Shown here one piece after another: positions 37,600 through 50,062 of a DNA stretch of 64,000 bases. The position numbers and the translations under genes are program-made. The stretch covers positions 10,182,576-10,246,575 of the forward strand of contig NC_132926.1 in assembly GCF_047675955.1 (NCBI RefSeq). Reading direction: 5' to 3'. Source of the DNA: Chlorocebus sabaeus (lineage: Eukaryota; Chordata; Mammalia; Primates; Cercopithecidae). The notes below the pieces were generated by a model, which made no database searches, had not been told where the DNA came from, and saw only the letters and a program-made list of their open reading frames with translations. The first letter of the stretch is position 1. Every line of letters starts with the position of its first letter.

Positions 37600-37775
37600 T
37601 TATACACTTGGCTACTTACTAGTTCTGTGACCCTGGACACAAGTTACTTGATTCTACTTCAGTTTTTCCATCTGTAAAATGGGCAGAATAGACTTAGCTT
37701 ATAGTGCTTTTGTGAGGATTAAATGTTAATATATGTAAAGTGCTTAGACAAGGTTAGCAGTAGTAAACACTCCTG
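37600..37775 (+). mobile_element. MIR
   Basis: ccatctgtaaaatgggcaga and gtgaggattaaatg are MIR hallmarks. Confidence 0.8.
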
Positions 37776-37790
37776 AGTGTTTGCTTTTTT

Positions 37791-38036
37791 TTTTTTTTTT
37801 TTTTTTTTTTTGACTCCGTTGCCCAGGCTGGAGTGCAGTGGCATGATCTCAGCTCGCTGCAACCTCTGCCTCCCAGGTTCAAGCGATTCTCCTCCCTCAG
37901 CCTCCTGAGTAGCTGGGATTACAGGAGCACACCACTGCAACCGGCTAATGTTTGTATTTTTAGTAGAGACAGGGTTTCACCATGTTAGTCAGGCTGGTCT
38001 CGAACTCCTGACCATGTGAGCCACCGTGCCCAGCCA
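37791..38036 (-). mobile_element. Alu with deletion
   Basis: TSD AGTGTTTGCTTTTTT (37776, 38037); ~35 bases missing near the left-arm start. Confidence 0.94.
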
Positions 38037-38639
38037 AGTGTTTGCTTTTTTATGTTAAATCTTGTATGTTGGAAATTATTACTCTCCAAACTTCTTTTAC
38101 CCTGACTTTTCCCAATCTGCTTTAGTTACTTGTAGCTAATTCAACTGAAGCATCTCATGGAACCTGGAGCAATTAAAAGCTAAGCAAAGAATCTTATAAC
38201 CCTAAATGATTTTTTTATGTCATTCTAGTTTCCAGTTACATGATTCTTTCCTTTTGGTTTTCCATCAAATCTAACCCATCATTTGGTTCTGCCAGTTACC
38301 TTCAAATCTCTCAGTTTGATTTTTTTTTCCATTTCTGTAGTCAGGCAGTCATGATTCCAGTCATTCTTTCTCTCTTCACATAGATGATAAAACAGTCAGC
38401 AGGCTTTGTCTTGTTCACCAACACAACCTTAGCACCTAGAATATCCGGTAGCATATAAAAGGTGGTGAATGTTGAATATCTAATTTACCTGTTTTAGCCA
38501 CCTCTGGTAATTTCCTGTAGTATTAAGCCTAAACTCCTGAATCCTACTATCAGGTTTCACTATTACTGCCTATTTAGTACTTTTATATCATTGATTCTGT
38601 ATTCTACTTCAAAAAGGTCCCATGGTATTCTCTGTTTAC

Positions 38640-38980
38640 CTTGTAATTATTATTTCCATATCATTTCTATTTCTTGGGATGCCCTTCACTGCTATTCCGT
38701 GTCTTTAAAATCATGCCCAGAACACACCATTTCTACAGAATTCCTCCATGTTGGCTCTACCAACTCTAGTCACTTTTCTGTTCTGTGATGTTTCAGCACC
38801 TGTGTTTGATTTTCATTGTATCTGTTTGTACTAAAATCTGTGACGGGTATGCTGTATCTGCTCATGAGTATATGCTCCTGGAGATCAGGGACAGCCTTGG
38901 TTCTCTTACAACCTTCTCAGTGTCAGTGGCATGCCCTACATACTTCAAGATGATCAGTAAATGTCTGTGTAGTGACTCTA
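38640..38980 (+). mobile_element. L2 3'-end
   Basis: tgctcctggagatcagggac followed by gtggcatgccctacatac matches the L2 3' end. Confidence 0.65.
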
Positions 38981-39515
38981 GAATGTAAGAATTGTTTCCT
39001 ATTGATCCTTGTTAGGTACTAAAGAGGTTGTGTGGTAGAAACCACTACTATCAGTGCAGTTTGTCTTTAGTAGAGATTTGGGGCCATTAAATAATGGAGG
39101 GTTAGGATTATGTTGTTCAAGAGTCGAGGCCACAAAGGAGCCAGTCTGCTCTGAATAGGTAATTCTGCGGTAATAGTTATGGACTACAATGTAAAATATT
39201 ACTTTTATTGATATTTTGTGATCCCAGGTATTTAATTCGGGAAGAGGGTAACCCATAAACCTATAGACTTAAAATGAAATCAAATCATATTTGAGTAAAT
39301 GGTATGGATTTTTCCCTTATTTATTTTAGAGTGGTTTTAAGTTCACATTAAAATTAAGTGGAAGAAACAGAGATTTCCCATATACCCCCTACTCCCACAC
39401 ATGCATAGCCTCCCCCACTATCAACATTCACCGTTAGAGTAGTTCGTTTGTTAAAATAAATGAACCTACACCGAAACGTCATTATCACTCAGAAGTCCAT
39501 AGTTTAGGGTTCACT

Positions 39516-39804
39516 TTTTTTTTTTTTTTTTTTTTTGAGACGGAGTCTCGCTCTGTCGCCCAGGCTCGAGTGCAGTGGCATGATCTCAGCTCACTGCAAG
39601 CTCCGCCTCCCGGGTTTACACCATTTTTTTGCCTCAGCCTCCCGAGTAGCTGGGACTGCAGGTGCCCGCCACCTCGCCTGGCTAGTTTTTTGTTTTTTTT
39701 GTTTTTTTTGTTTTTTAGTAGAGACGGGGTTTCACCGTGTTAGCCAGGATGGTCTCGATCTCCTGACCTTGTGATCCGCCAGTCTCGGCCTCCCAAAGTG
39801 CTGG
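39516..39804 (-). mobile_element. AluY, Old World monkey-like, 5'-truncated
   Basis: TSD TAGGGTTCACT (39505, 39805) in L1M; cctcgcctggctagtttttt variant. Confidence 0.94.
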
Positions 39805-40081
39805 TAGGGTTCACTCTTGGTGTTGTACATTCTGTGGGTTTGGACAACTTTATATTGACATGTATCCATCATTAATAGTATCATCCAGAATTGTTTCACT
39901 GTCCTGAAAAATCCTCTGTGTTCTACCTATTCATCCCTCTCTCCCTCCTAACCCCATGGCAACCATTGAACTTTTTTATTGTCTTCGTAGTTTTGCCTTT
40001 CACTTAACTAATATGCATTTAAGTTTTTGCCATGTGTTTTCATGACTCACTAGCTCACTTATTTATTTTATTATTTATTTA

Positions 40082-40363
40082 TAGATAGGGTCTTACTCTG
40101 TCACCAAGGCTGGAGTATGGTGGCCCAGACATAGCTCACTGCAGCCTCAAACTTCTGGGCTCAAGCAAATCCTTCCTCAGTCTTCCAAGTAGCTGGGACT
40201 ATGGGCAGACACCACCATGCCTGGCTAATTTTTTATTTCTTTCGTAGAGATGGCGCCTTGCTCTGTTACCCAGGCTGGTTTTAAACTCTTAGCCTCAAGC
40301 CATCCTACCACCATAGCCTCCCTAAGCACTGGGATTGCAGGCATGAACCATTGTGCCGAACCT
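40082..40363 (-). mobile_element. AluJ
   Basis: Divergent full dimer in L1M. Confidence 0.9.
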
Positions 40364-40918
40364 CCTGGGATTTTGATTGGGATTTGCATCAAATCTATAG
40401 ACTAAGCTGGGAAGAACTGACGTCTTGACAGTATTAAGTCTTCCTGTCTATGAACATGTACGCTCTCTCTATTTAGTAATTATTTTATCAAGGTTTTTTT
40501 TTTTTGTCATTGTTTCATTTCTTATACATACTTTGTTAGACTTATACCTATTTTCTTTTTGAGGTGCTAATGTAAATTGTGTTTTAACTTTCAGATTCTA
40601 CTTGCTCATTGCTGATGTATAGGGGAGCAGTTGACTTTTGTATATTAACTTTGTATCTTGCAACCTTGCTATAATTGCTTATTAGGTCCAGTAGCTTTTA
40701 TGTTGATTCTTCATATTTTTTACATAGACAGTATATCATTTGCAAACAAAGGCAGTTTTATACCTTTTCTTGTCTTGCCTTGTTTTATTGCATTAGCTGG
40801 GACTTCCAGTACAGTGTTAAAAAGTGGTGATGAGAGGGGACATCCTTGTCTTTTTCCCAGTCTTAGTAGGAAAGCTTTGAGTTTCTCACCATTAAGTATG
40901 TCTTAGCTATAAGGTTTT

Positions 40919-41211
40919 TGTTGTTTTTGTTTTTGTTTTTTAAACGGAGTCTCACTTTGTCGCCCAGGCTGAGGTGCAGTGGCTCTATCTCAGCTCCCTG
41001 CAAGCTCCACCTCCTGGGTTCACGCCATTCTCCTGCCTCAGCCTCCCAAGTAGTTGGGACTACGGGCACCTACCACCATGCCCGGCTAATTTTTTTTGTA
41101 TTTTTTAGTAGAGATGGGGTTTCACCGTGTTAGCCAGGATGGTCTCGATCTCCTGACCTCATGATCCACCCACCTCGGCCTCCCAAAGTGCTGGGGTTAC
41201 AGGCGTGAGCC
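40919..41211 (-). mobile_element. AluY (first of a tandem pair)
   Basis: ctgcaagctccacctcctgg; L1 resumes only after the next Alu, at agctata. Confidence 0.93.
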
Positions 41212-41507
41212 TTTTTTTTTTTTTTAATGGAGTTTTGCTCTTCTTGCCCAGGCTGGAGTGCAGTGGTACAATCTTGGCTCACCACAGCCTCCACATCCCA
41301 GGTTCAAGCGATTCTCCTGCCTCGGCCTCCTGAATAGCTGGGATTACATGCATGTGCCACCACGCTCGGCTAATTTTGTATTTTTAGTAGAGATGGGGTG
41401 TCTCCATGTTGGCCAGTCTGGTCTTGAACTCCCTACCTTAGGTGATCTGCCCACCTCAGCCACCCAAAGTGCTGGGATTACAGGCATGAACCACCGTGCC
41501 TGGCCAG
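41212..41507 (-). mobile_element. AluS (second of the pair)
   Basis: T-run follows directly on gcgtgagcc of the preceding AluY. Confidence 0.93.
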
Positions 41508-41893
41508 CTATAGCGTTTTTGTAGATATTCTTTATCAAGTTGAGGAAGTTCCCTTCTATTCCTAGTACTGATAATGAGTGTTGGCTTTTGTTATATGCTT
41601 TTTCAGCATCTATTGATGTGATCATGTGATTTTTCTTCTTTAGCCTATTGATATTATGGATTATATTAATTAATTGATTTTCAAATGTTGAACCAGTCTT
41701 GAATACTTGAGACTAAAGCCTACTTGGTCATGGTGTATAATTATTTATACAGTGTTGAATTTGATTCATTAATATTTTGTTGAGGATTTTTCAGTCTATG
41801 TTCATGAAGGATATTGGTCTGTAGTTTTCTTTGCTTGTAATGTTGGTTTTGGTATTAGGGTAATGTTGGCCTCATAGAATTAGTTAGGAAGTA

Positions 41894-42621
41894 CAGTGGT
41901 CCCCTATTATCCGTGGGGGGATATGGTCTTGGAATGTTCCAGAACCCCCAGTGGATGCTTGAAACTGTGGATAGTACTGAACCTAAATGCTGTCAATTGG
42001 AACATAATTCTTTTCTTGTCTTCCACCCACAAATGTAATGCCTTTTTCATCTGAACTAATTACTTGTCATTCACTGTGTTTTAACTATTGCGGTTTGAAG
42101 TGCCACAGCAAGACTAGCATGAATTTTTTTTTCCTTATTTACAACTTCACAGATAAATTTGTTCTTATCTTAGATCTTAGCAATATCAACATTCAGATGT
42201 TTTTCTTTATTTGAGAACCTCATTTTCATTTAAAAAGAAGTACTTTGTGGCTTCTCTTTGGCATATCTAAATTGCCAGCACCACTACTCTTGTGTTTTAG
42301 GGCCATTATTAAAATAAGAGTAATTTTAACATAAGCACTGCGATAATGCAACTGTTGATCTGATAACCAAGATGGCTACTAAGTGATTAATCGGCAGGTG
42401 GTGTATACCGCATGGATACTCTGAACAAAAGGTTGATTCATGTCCCAGGCCAGATGGAGCAGGATGGCAAGAGATTTTATCATGCTACTCAGAAAGTTAA
42501 ACAATTTAAAACTTATGAATTGTGTGATTCTGGATTTTCAATTTAATATTTTTGGACCACAGTTGACCAAGAGAAATTGAAACTGCAGAAAGCCAAGCTG
42601 TGAGTAAAGGGAGGAATGCTG
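41894..42621. mobile_element. Tigger3/4-like DNA transposon inserted in L1
   Basis: The left end cagtggtcccctattatccg and the right end (reverse complement starts cagcattcctccctttact) are imperfect terminal inverted repeats of the pogo/Tigger kind. The element is flanked by TA on both sides (41892-41893, 42622-42623). Removing it restores the L1 phrase gttaggaagta-ttccct. At 728 bp it is a non-autonomous internal-deletion derivative with no transposase frame. Confidence 0.85.
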
Positions 42622-43054
42622 TATTCCCTTTTCTGTCTGATGAGAAAGATTGTAGAGAATTGTTATCATTTGTTTCTTAAATGTTTGATAGCATTTACCA
42701 GTGAATCCATCTGGAATTGATGCTTTTCTGTTTTGGAAAGTTATTAATTTTTGATTCAATTTCTTTAATAGATGTAGGCCTATTCAGATTGTCTGTTTTG
42801 TATGAGTTTTGGCAGATCATGTCTTTCAAGGAATGGGTCCATTTTATGTAGGTTATCAAATGTGTAGGCATAGAGTTGTTCATAATATTCCTTTATTATC
42901 CTTTCAACATTGTGGGATCTGTAGTGATGTCTTCCCTTTCATTTCAGTAATTTGTGTCCTCTTTTTTTCTTGATTAACCTGGGTAAGAGGTTTACCAATT
43001 TTATTGACCTTTTGGTCAATAAAACCTTTTAATCAGCTTTTGGTTTTGTTGATT

Positions 43055-43171
43055 TTTTTTTTCTTCTTTTTTGTGACAAGGTCTCACTCTGTTGCCCAGG
43101 CTGGAGTGAGATCACAGCTCACTGCAGCCTCAAACTCCCCGGGGCAGGCAATCCTCTTAGTTTCCCAAGGT
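43055..43171 (-). mobile_element. Alu fragment
   Basis: About 115 bp of the right arm, ends abruptly in L1M. Confidence 0.8.
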
Positions 43172-43776
43172 GGAAACTTACTGTTTGATTTTAGATATTT
43201 CTTCTTCTCTAATACAGGCATTATAAATTTCCCAGTGATCACTGCTTTTGCTGCATCCTGAAATTATAAGTTGTTTTCCTTTAATTAAAATATATTTTAA
43301 TTTATCTTGATTTCTTCTTTGACACCATGTGTTATTTAGAAATGTATTGTTTAATATCCATGTATTATGGATTTTCAACTACCTTTCTGGTATTGATTTC
43401 TAGTTTATTTCCATTATGGTGTAAGCAGACCTTGTATGATTTCATTTTGTTATGGTATGTTTTATGTTTCAGAATGTGGTCTCGGTGAATGTTCCATGTG
43501 AACTTGAGAGAAAAATGTGTATTTTGCTGTTGTTGGATGAAGTACTTTAAACATATTCATTACATTAAATTGATTGATGGTATTGTTGCATTCAAGTATG
43601 TCATTTCTGATTTTCTGCCTGTTAGATCTGTTCATTTCTGATTGGGGGGTGTTGAAGGCTTCAACTATAATAGTGGATTCATCTCTTTCTCTTTGTAGTT
43701 CTGTCAGTTTCTGCCTCACATACTTTGATGCTGTGCTGTTAGGTGCATACACATTAAACATTATTATTTCTTCTTG

Positions 43777-44082
43777 GGCCAGACATGGTGGCTCATGCCT
43801 GTAAATCCAGCAAGCGAGGTAAGTGGATTGTTTGCACCCAGGAGTTTGAGACCAGCCTGGACAACATGAACATGGCAAAACCCTGCCCCTACAAAAAAAT
43901 ACAAAAATTACCTGGGCTTGGTGGAGTATACCTGTAGTTCCAGCTAGCTACTCATGAGACTAAGGCAGGAGGATAGCCTTGAGCCAAGGAGTTCAAGGCT
44001 GCAGTAAGCTATGATCACACCAGTGTGTTATAGTCTAGGTGACAGCAAGACCCTGTCTCTAAAAATAAATAAGAAAAAAAAT
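43777..44082 (+). mobile_element. AluJ
   Basis: Divergent dimer with gaccctgtctct end. Confidence 0.9.
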
Positions 44083-44230
44083 GTTTTTAAAGGTTCTTAT
44101 TTTACCTTCACTTATTTCTTCTCCAGTGCTTTTCCTTTCTCTCTGTAGATCTGATAATATTTCTTGCAAGGCAGGTCTGTGAGCAACACATTTTTTGTCT
44201 ATCTAAGAAAGTCATTATTTCTCCTTCAGT

Positions 44231-44593
44231 GTTTTGTTTTTTTTTTTGTTTTGTTATATTTTGTTTTTTTTTTTTGGTTTTTTTGTTTGTTTGTTTTTTT
44301 GTTTTTGAAACGGAGTCTTGTGCTTGTCCCCCAGGCTGGCGTGCAATGGCGCAATCTCGGCTCACTACAACCTCCGCCTCCCGGGTTTGAGCAATTCTCC
44401 TGCCTCAGCCTCCCGAGTAGCTGGGATTATAATCACCCACCACCAGGCCCGGCTAATTTTTTTTGTATTTTTTACTAGATACAGGGTTTCACCATGTTGG
44501 CCAGGCTGGTCTCAAACTCCTGACCTTGGGTGATCCACCCGCCTCGGCCTCCCAAAGTGCTGGGATTATAGGCATGAGCCACCACGCCCAGCC
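44231..44593 (-). mobile_element. AluS with long T/G tail
   Basis: TSD TCTCCTTCAG/TCTCCTTCGG (44220, 44594); tail 44231-44306 is mixed T and G. Confidence 0.93.
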
Positions 44594-44744
44594 TCTCCTT
44601 CGGTTTTGAAGGATAATTTCACAGCATACAGAATGGTAGGTTGGTGGGTTTTTCTATGCTTTAGATATTTCACTTCACTGTATATTTGCATCGTTTCTGA
44701 GAAGTTGAAGTTGGATATGTAATTCTGTTTTTGTTTTGTGTGTG

Positions 44745-45069
44745 TGTGTTTTGTTTTGTTTTTGTTTTTGTTTTGAGGCAAGGTCTGTTTCTGTTGCCAA
44801 GGCTGGAGTGCAGTGACACAATCTCGGGTCACAGCACCCTAGACCTCCCAGGCTCAAGCGATCCCCTCACCACAGCATCCGGAGTAGCTGGAACTACAGG
44901 GACACACCACCACACCCAACTAATTTTTGTATTTTTTGTAGAGACAGGGTTTCACTATGTTGCTCAGGGTGATTTTGAACTCCTGAGCTCAGGCTATCTC
45001 AAGCTATCTGCCCATCAAAGCCTCCCAAAGTGCTGGATTACAGGCATGAGCCACCCACCACGCCCAGCT
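44745..45069 (-). mobile_element. AluJ
   Basis: Divergent dimer with (GTTTT) tail. Confidence 0.9.
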
Positions 45070-45129
45070 ATTTAATTATTTTCTTTGCTCCTCTGTGGGT
45101 AAACTGTTTTTTTCCCCTCTGGCTTTTTG

Positions 45130-45256
45130 TTTTTGGTAGAGATTGGGTTTCCCTATGTTGCCCAAGCTGGCCTCAAACTCCTGGGCTCAGGCTACCCTCC
45201 TGCCTTGGCCTCTCAAAAGTGCTGGAGTTACAGGCATGAATCACTATGTTTGACCA
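45130..45256 (-). mobile_element. Alu left-arm fragment
   Basis: ttgcccaagctggcctcaaa to tttgaccagg. Confidence 0.82.
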
Positions 45257-45479
45257 GGAAGTTTTTTTGTTTTTGGTTTTGGTTTTGGTTTTTTTTAATC
45301 TTTGATTTCCTGAAGTTTGAAAATGATATGCCTAGATGTGTGTAGTTTTTCTGATATTAACTCTGGAAAATTCTCAGTCATAATTGTTTCAGATATTTTT
45401 CCTGTTTCTCTTGTTCTTCTCTGCTATTCCCATTATGTGTATGTTACAGTTTGGTTTGTCCCACAGTTTCTGAATACTC

Positions 45480-45537
45480 TGTTTTGTGGTGGGGTTTTTT
45501 GTTTTTGGGTTTCGTGGGGTTTTTTGCGTTTTTTGTT

Positions 45538-45568
<31 letters not shown>

Positions 45569-45577
45569 GTTTTTGTT
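45480..45577 (+). repeat. G/T-rich tract
   Basis: Almost only G and T, with (GTTTT)n; derived from an Alu tail. Confidence 0.85.
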
Positions 45578-45818
45578 TTTGAGATAGACTCGCTCTTGTC
45601 GCCCAATTGCTGGAATGCAGTGGCGCAATCTCGGCTCACTGCAACCTCTGCCTCCCAGGTTCAAGCAGTTCTTCTTGCCTCCGCCTCCCGAGTAGCAGGC
45701 GCCCACCACCACGCTCGGCTAATTTTTGTACTTTTAGTAGAGACGTAGTTTCGCTATGTTGGCCAGGCTGGTCTCAAACTCCTGACCTGAGGTGATACCC
45801 CCACCTGGACCTCCCAAG
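45578..45818 (-). mobile_element. AluS, 5'-truncated
   Basis: Begins gagatagactcgctcttg; stops at ggacctcccaagg. Confidence 0.9.
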
Positions 45819-46890
45819 GTTTTTTGGTCTTTTTTGTTTTTGCTTTTCAGTTTTAGAGATTTTTACTGAGATATCGTCAAACTCATATTCCTTCCTCATT
45901 CATGTTCAGTTACCAGTAAGCCCATCAAAGGCGTTCTTTATTTCTGTTACAGTGGTTTTGTTCTCTAGCATTTCTTTTGGTTCTTTTTTAGGATTTCCAT
46001 CTCTTATTACATTCCCATTTGTTCTTATATGCTGTCTGCTTCATCCATTAGAGCCATTAGCATATTAATCATGTTTTAAATTCCCAGTCTGATCATTCTA
46101 ACACCTCTGCCATATCTGAGTCTAGTTTTGTGCTTGCTCTAAAAAACTGGTTTTTTGCCTTTTGGTACATCTTGTAATTTTTTTGGAAAGGTGGATATAA
46201 TATATGGGAGCTGTGTGAAATGGGCCTTCAGTAATGTGGAGGTTTTAGTCTTTTTGTGAGCCTCTGCCTCACAAAAAGACTATGACTTGACCAGTGCTGC
46301 TTAGTCATAGTCTCTACCTTAGGTGGGACAAGATGGTTAGAAGGGGCTAGAGCTGGGTATTTCTCTTCTCCCAAATTAGTTAGGCTCGATAAAACCCCAG
46401 CAGGATAGACTCTAGTTAGTTTCTTCTAAGGGCAGAATGCTCCAGCATATTTAAAAATGGTTCCTTTTGCACCCTTCTCCAACCCAGGGAATTATTCTGA
46501 CTGTCACTACGAGGAAGTTGTAGAGGTCCAGAAGGTAAAACTCAGGAAGGTAACACTCTCCCCAGACACCCTTCACCAAGTCCCCATGGAGTTTTCTCTC
46601 TAAGACTTGCCCACACTGAGCCTTTAGTAATTCACTTAGTTACATTTGAGGTTTCCCTACCCTGCACTGGTTCCGCAGAGATTTCAGCTCCTGGGCGTCT
46701 GCTCTGGTAAATGGTGATTCTCTGTATTAGCTTGCCTGTCTCTCCTATTTTGGGGGCAGTGGTTTGCCCTGTGACCTTACTTCTCCCACAGATCTAAGAA
46801 TATCTGTTGATTTTTCAGTTTGCTCAGCCTTTTACTTGTTAGGATGGAGTGGTGACTTCTACGTTTTTTGCATGCCAGACTAGAAACAGG

Positions 46891-47651
46891 AAGTGTGATT
46901 TTTAGTTTAATGTAAAACTAGAGCATATTTACAACTCAGATTATAATTTTGTAGAAAGAAGTGCCAGAAAGAATAAATAAACTAGAAAATTCCATATTAA
47001 ATAAAAAACAAATTACCATTTCTAAAAATACTGAAATATGGGAGCTTCTGTAATTGTCTAAATAGCTTACTTCCAGCGTTACGGATTGAGCGCTGGCAGA
47101 GCATGATGAAGAAGATACACCAGCCAGCTTTAACTCTTCATGGAGTTTTTCTCTCTTGCCTTCTAGAGATTTGAAAACTAAACCCTGACTCACTGGGATG
47201 AAGGGCAGAAGGGAAAAGGGCAGTGTGAAGTTACTGGTATAGGGACTGCTAGTGATCACAACTGTGCTTGAAGTAGATCCATTTCTACAATGCTATTAGT
47301 GAATACACAGAGGCTAAACACAGAAGAGGGAAGATTCGTGTGTGTTCTGCTTTCCAACTAAGCTATCACCCCAGCACATCTTATGTAACTTAGAAAGACC
47401 AGATTGAACCTGTGATGGGTTGGTGACCATTCCAGGCTCATTTCACATATTTCATTTCATTCTTTATATTTTCATTCTATTGACATTAAACACAAATATC
47501 AGTTCATTAACTCACTTGTTCATTGATAACCATTTCTCAGTGTTCTGGATCTGGTAGACATTTCAGTTTTTTTATCCAAATTGATAATAAGCTGATATCA
47601 TATTCTAGTTTGAGGAAAGGACATGTTATGTATAACCTTAAAACGTTCATT
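46891..47651 (+). other. Single-copy intron DNA
   Basis: Follows the 5' end of the antisense L1M; nothing recognised. Confidence 0.5.
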
Positions 47652-47664
47652 AAGTTATGCTTTT

Positions 47665-47953
47665 GGCTGGGCCCAGTGGCTCACGCCTGTAATCCTGGCA
47701 CTTTGGGAGGTCAAAGTGAGCAGATCACCTAGGTCAGGAGTTCAAGACCAGCCTACCAACATGGAGAAAACCCGTCTCTACTAAAAATACAAAATTAGCC
47801 GGGCATGGTGGCGCATGCCTGTAATCCCAGCCACTCGGGAGGCTGAGGCAGGAGAATCGCTTGAATCCGGGAGGCGGGTGTTGTGGTGAGTCGAGATCGC
47901 GCCATTGCACTCCAGCCTGGGCAACAAGAGCGAAACTCCATCTCAAAAAAAAA
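47665..47953 (+). mobile_element. AluS
   Basis: TSD AAGTTATGCTTT (47652, 47954). Confidence 0.95.
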
Positions 47954-48009
47954 AAGTTATGCTTTCAAGTTCCCCCAAGGAAGTCCTGGTGACTATAATG
48001 TAGTTTACA

Positions 48010-48092
48010 CACCTAGTCTCAGCTACTCAGGAGGTGGAGGCAGGAGGATTGCTTGAGCCCAGGAGTTTTGAGTCCAGCCTGGGCAACATATG
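48010..48092 (+). mobile_element. Alu fragment
   Basis: tctcagctactcaggaggtg to gcctgggcaacata. Confidence 0.75.
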
Positions 48093-48396
48093 ATTTGTAA
48101 GGAAATTAACCATTAATACATTTTTTTTAAACCATGAGTGCTTTTTCCCTTCCCTGAGCTAGCTCGTTATGTCATAGCCCTTTTGTTTTTCCTTTTTAAT
48201 CCATAGCTTCTCTGTACTAGATAGACTAATTGGGATTAAATAAAACACCTCAGTCATTTCTGTGGTAATTTTACTAATGAGACTCATAGATAAGCAATGA
48301 ATCTGTGGCAGCTGCTAAAGCTATCATCTCTAATTTGTGATCTCTCTGAACTAAGGACTTCTTGCCAAGTGCTTCAATTTAGGAAGTCCAGGCACT

Positions 48397-48690
48397 GGGC
48401 TGGGCATGGTGACTCACGCCTGTAATCTCAACACTTTGGGCCGCTGAGACAGGTGGATCATTTGAGGTCAGGAGTTTTGAGACTGCCTGGCCAACATGGT
48501 GAGACCCTGTCTCTCCCAAAAATACAAAAATTACCCAGGCGTGGTGGTGTGTGCCTGTAATCCCAGCTACTCAGGAGTCTAAGGCAGGAGAATTGCTTGA
48601 ACCTGGGAAATGGAGGTTGCAGTGAACCGAGATCACATCCCTACACACCAGCCTGGGCAACAGAGCGAGACTATCTCAAAAAGAAAAAAA
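48397..48690 (+). mobile_element. AluS
   Basis: TSD GAAGTCCAGGCACT with one mismatch (48383, 48691). Confidence 0.94.
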
Positions 48691-48720
48691 GAAGTCCAAG
48701 CACTAAGAAAACTGCTCTAG

Positions 48721-49021
48721 GACCGGGAGTGGTGGCTCACTCCTATAATCCTAGCACTTGGGGAGGCTGAGGTGGGTGGATCACCTGAGGTCAGGAGTTC
48801 GAGACCAGCCTGGCCAACATGGTGAAACTCCATCTATACTGAAAATACAAAAAATCAGCCAGGTGTGGTAGCGAGCACCTGTAATCCCAGCTACTTGGAA
48901 GGCTGAGGCAGGAGAATCGCTGGAACCCAGGAGGCAGAGGCTGCAGTGAGCCAAGATGGCGCCACTGCACTCCAGTCTGGGCAACAGAGCGAGACTCCGT
49001 CTAAATAAAAAGAAAATATAA
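48721..49021 (+). mobile_element. AluS
   Basis: TSD AAGAAAACTGCTCTAG with one mismatch (48705, 49022); ends 470 bp before the last UBTD2 exon. Confidence 0.94.
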
Positions 49022-49490
49022 AAGAAAACTGCTGTAGAACACTTTTGATGAGTTAAGCTTAGAAATCCATTTTTTTTTTTTTTTATTTGCTTGCTTGTTT
49101 AAGGTAGCGGATTCATTTCTGTAAAAGATATCCTAATGTAATTTAAATGTTATCTAAGTCTTGTGTAAGCATTAATAATATTAGTAGTACGTTCGAGTTG
49201 TATGTGCTTTCACTTCTGTTTTAATGAAATTGTGAAATGGATATGAAATGACTTCGAAGAGTGTGGGGTAAGGATCAGCATTCTGGTTAATATAAAATTA
49301 AATACTCAAATAATTGGGCATAGGATTTGATAATCATCATTGATGATCAGCTGACAGTGATTGGCATTGTTTTATGTTTTTTTTCTCTACAGTGCCATGC
49401 TAGCAAGAGAAGCTTAAGCATTTTGTGAGGTATAAACAAAAATGTATTCATTAAGTTTTAAGTTCTTATTCATATCTTATCTTTCTGAAG

Positions 49491-49888
49491 GTGCACTTAC
49501 AGAGTGCTATGATGAACTGGGGAACAGATATCAGCTTCCAGTGTATTGCTTGGCACCACCAATCAACATGATAGAGGAAAAGAGCGACATAGAGACTCTG
49601 GATATTCCTGAGCCACCACCCAATTCTGGATATGAATGTCAGCTTCGTTTGCGCCTTTCCACGGGCAAAGACCTCAAGCTTGTGGTTCGCAGCACAGACA
49701 CAGTATTCCACATGAAGAGACGGTTGCATGCAGCAGAGGGAGTGGAACCAGGTAGTCAGCGGTGGTTCTTTTCTGGCAGACCTCTCACTGACAAAATGAA
49801 GTTTGAAGAGCTGAAGATCCCAAAGGACTATGTTGTACAGGTTATAGTGAGCCAACCTGTGCAGAACCCAACACCAGTGGAGAACTGA
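49491..49888 (+). CDS. UBTD2: UBTD2 last coding exon (ubiquitin-like domain)
   Basis: This final coding exon has 398 bp: two bases completing Gly103, 131 codons (residues 104-234) and a TGA stop. It first encodes a linker rich in acidic residues and Pro (MIEEKSDIETLDIPEPPP), then a ubiquitin-like fold from about CQLRLRLSTGKDLKLVVRS to DYVVQVIVSQ. The chain ends PVQNPTPVEN without a C-terminal Gly-Gly. This is therefore a non-conjugated, type-2 ubiquitin-like domain serving as a protein-interaction module. The acceptor ttatctttctgaag joins in frame with exon 2. Together the two exons give residues 24-234, the length expected for the family. The open frame upstream from 49442 is intron read-through, not a start. 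Confidence 0.97.
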
Positions 49889-50062
49889 ACTGAGCCCTGT
49901 TGGCTGGCTCCCACATCCGTCTGCTCCTTTTTATTGTTATTGTGATCATTTCCTACTCTACGGCGTGAAATTTATTTCACTGCTCTAAATTCCCGATGAA
50001 TGGATTTAGTTCTGAGGAATTACCAGTGAAAAATTCCATCTGTGATGGAGACCAACAAAAAT

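Larger units (their letters stand above)
39300..46890 (-). mobile_element. Long antisense L1M relic (3'UTR to 5'UTR)
   Basis: From left to right one reads the L1 backwards: 3' region (39300-39515, 39805-40075), reverse transcriptase (40364-40918, 41508-43050), endonuclease (43171-43776, with the fragment FNTPQSEMNRSNRQK), then ORF1/5'UTR-like sequence to about 46890. Eleven Alus, a Tigger and many frameshifts interrupt it. The minus-strand fragment ending near 41500 (SIDAEKAYNK...IEGNFLNLIKNIY) is reverse transcriptase. It is an old mammalian L1M copy, incapable of transposition. Confidence 0.85.
27503..49490 (+). other. UBTD2: UBTD2 intron 2
   Basis: This 21,988-bp phase-1 intron runs from gtaggt to tatctttctgaag. 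It is packed with Alus and contains one long antisense L1M relic at about 39.3-46.9 kb. No additional exon with family similarity was found in it. Confidence 0.95.

Noticed and set aside
41344..41625. Minus-strand 93-codon frame
   Set aside because: It is L1 reverse-transcriptase text fused to Alu antisense.
43462..43878. Minus-strand 138-codon frame
   Set aside because: It is the L1 endonuclease region plus Alu; frameshifted elsewhere and non-functional.
49442..49490. Upstream ATG as alternative start of the last UBTD2 exon
   Set aside because: The segment is a polypyrimidine tract and acceptor, and the exon joins in frame to exon 2.
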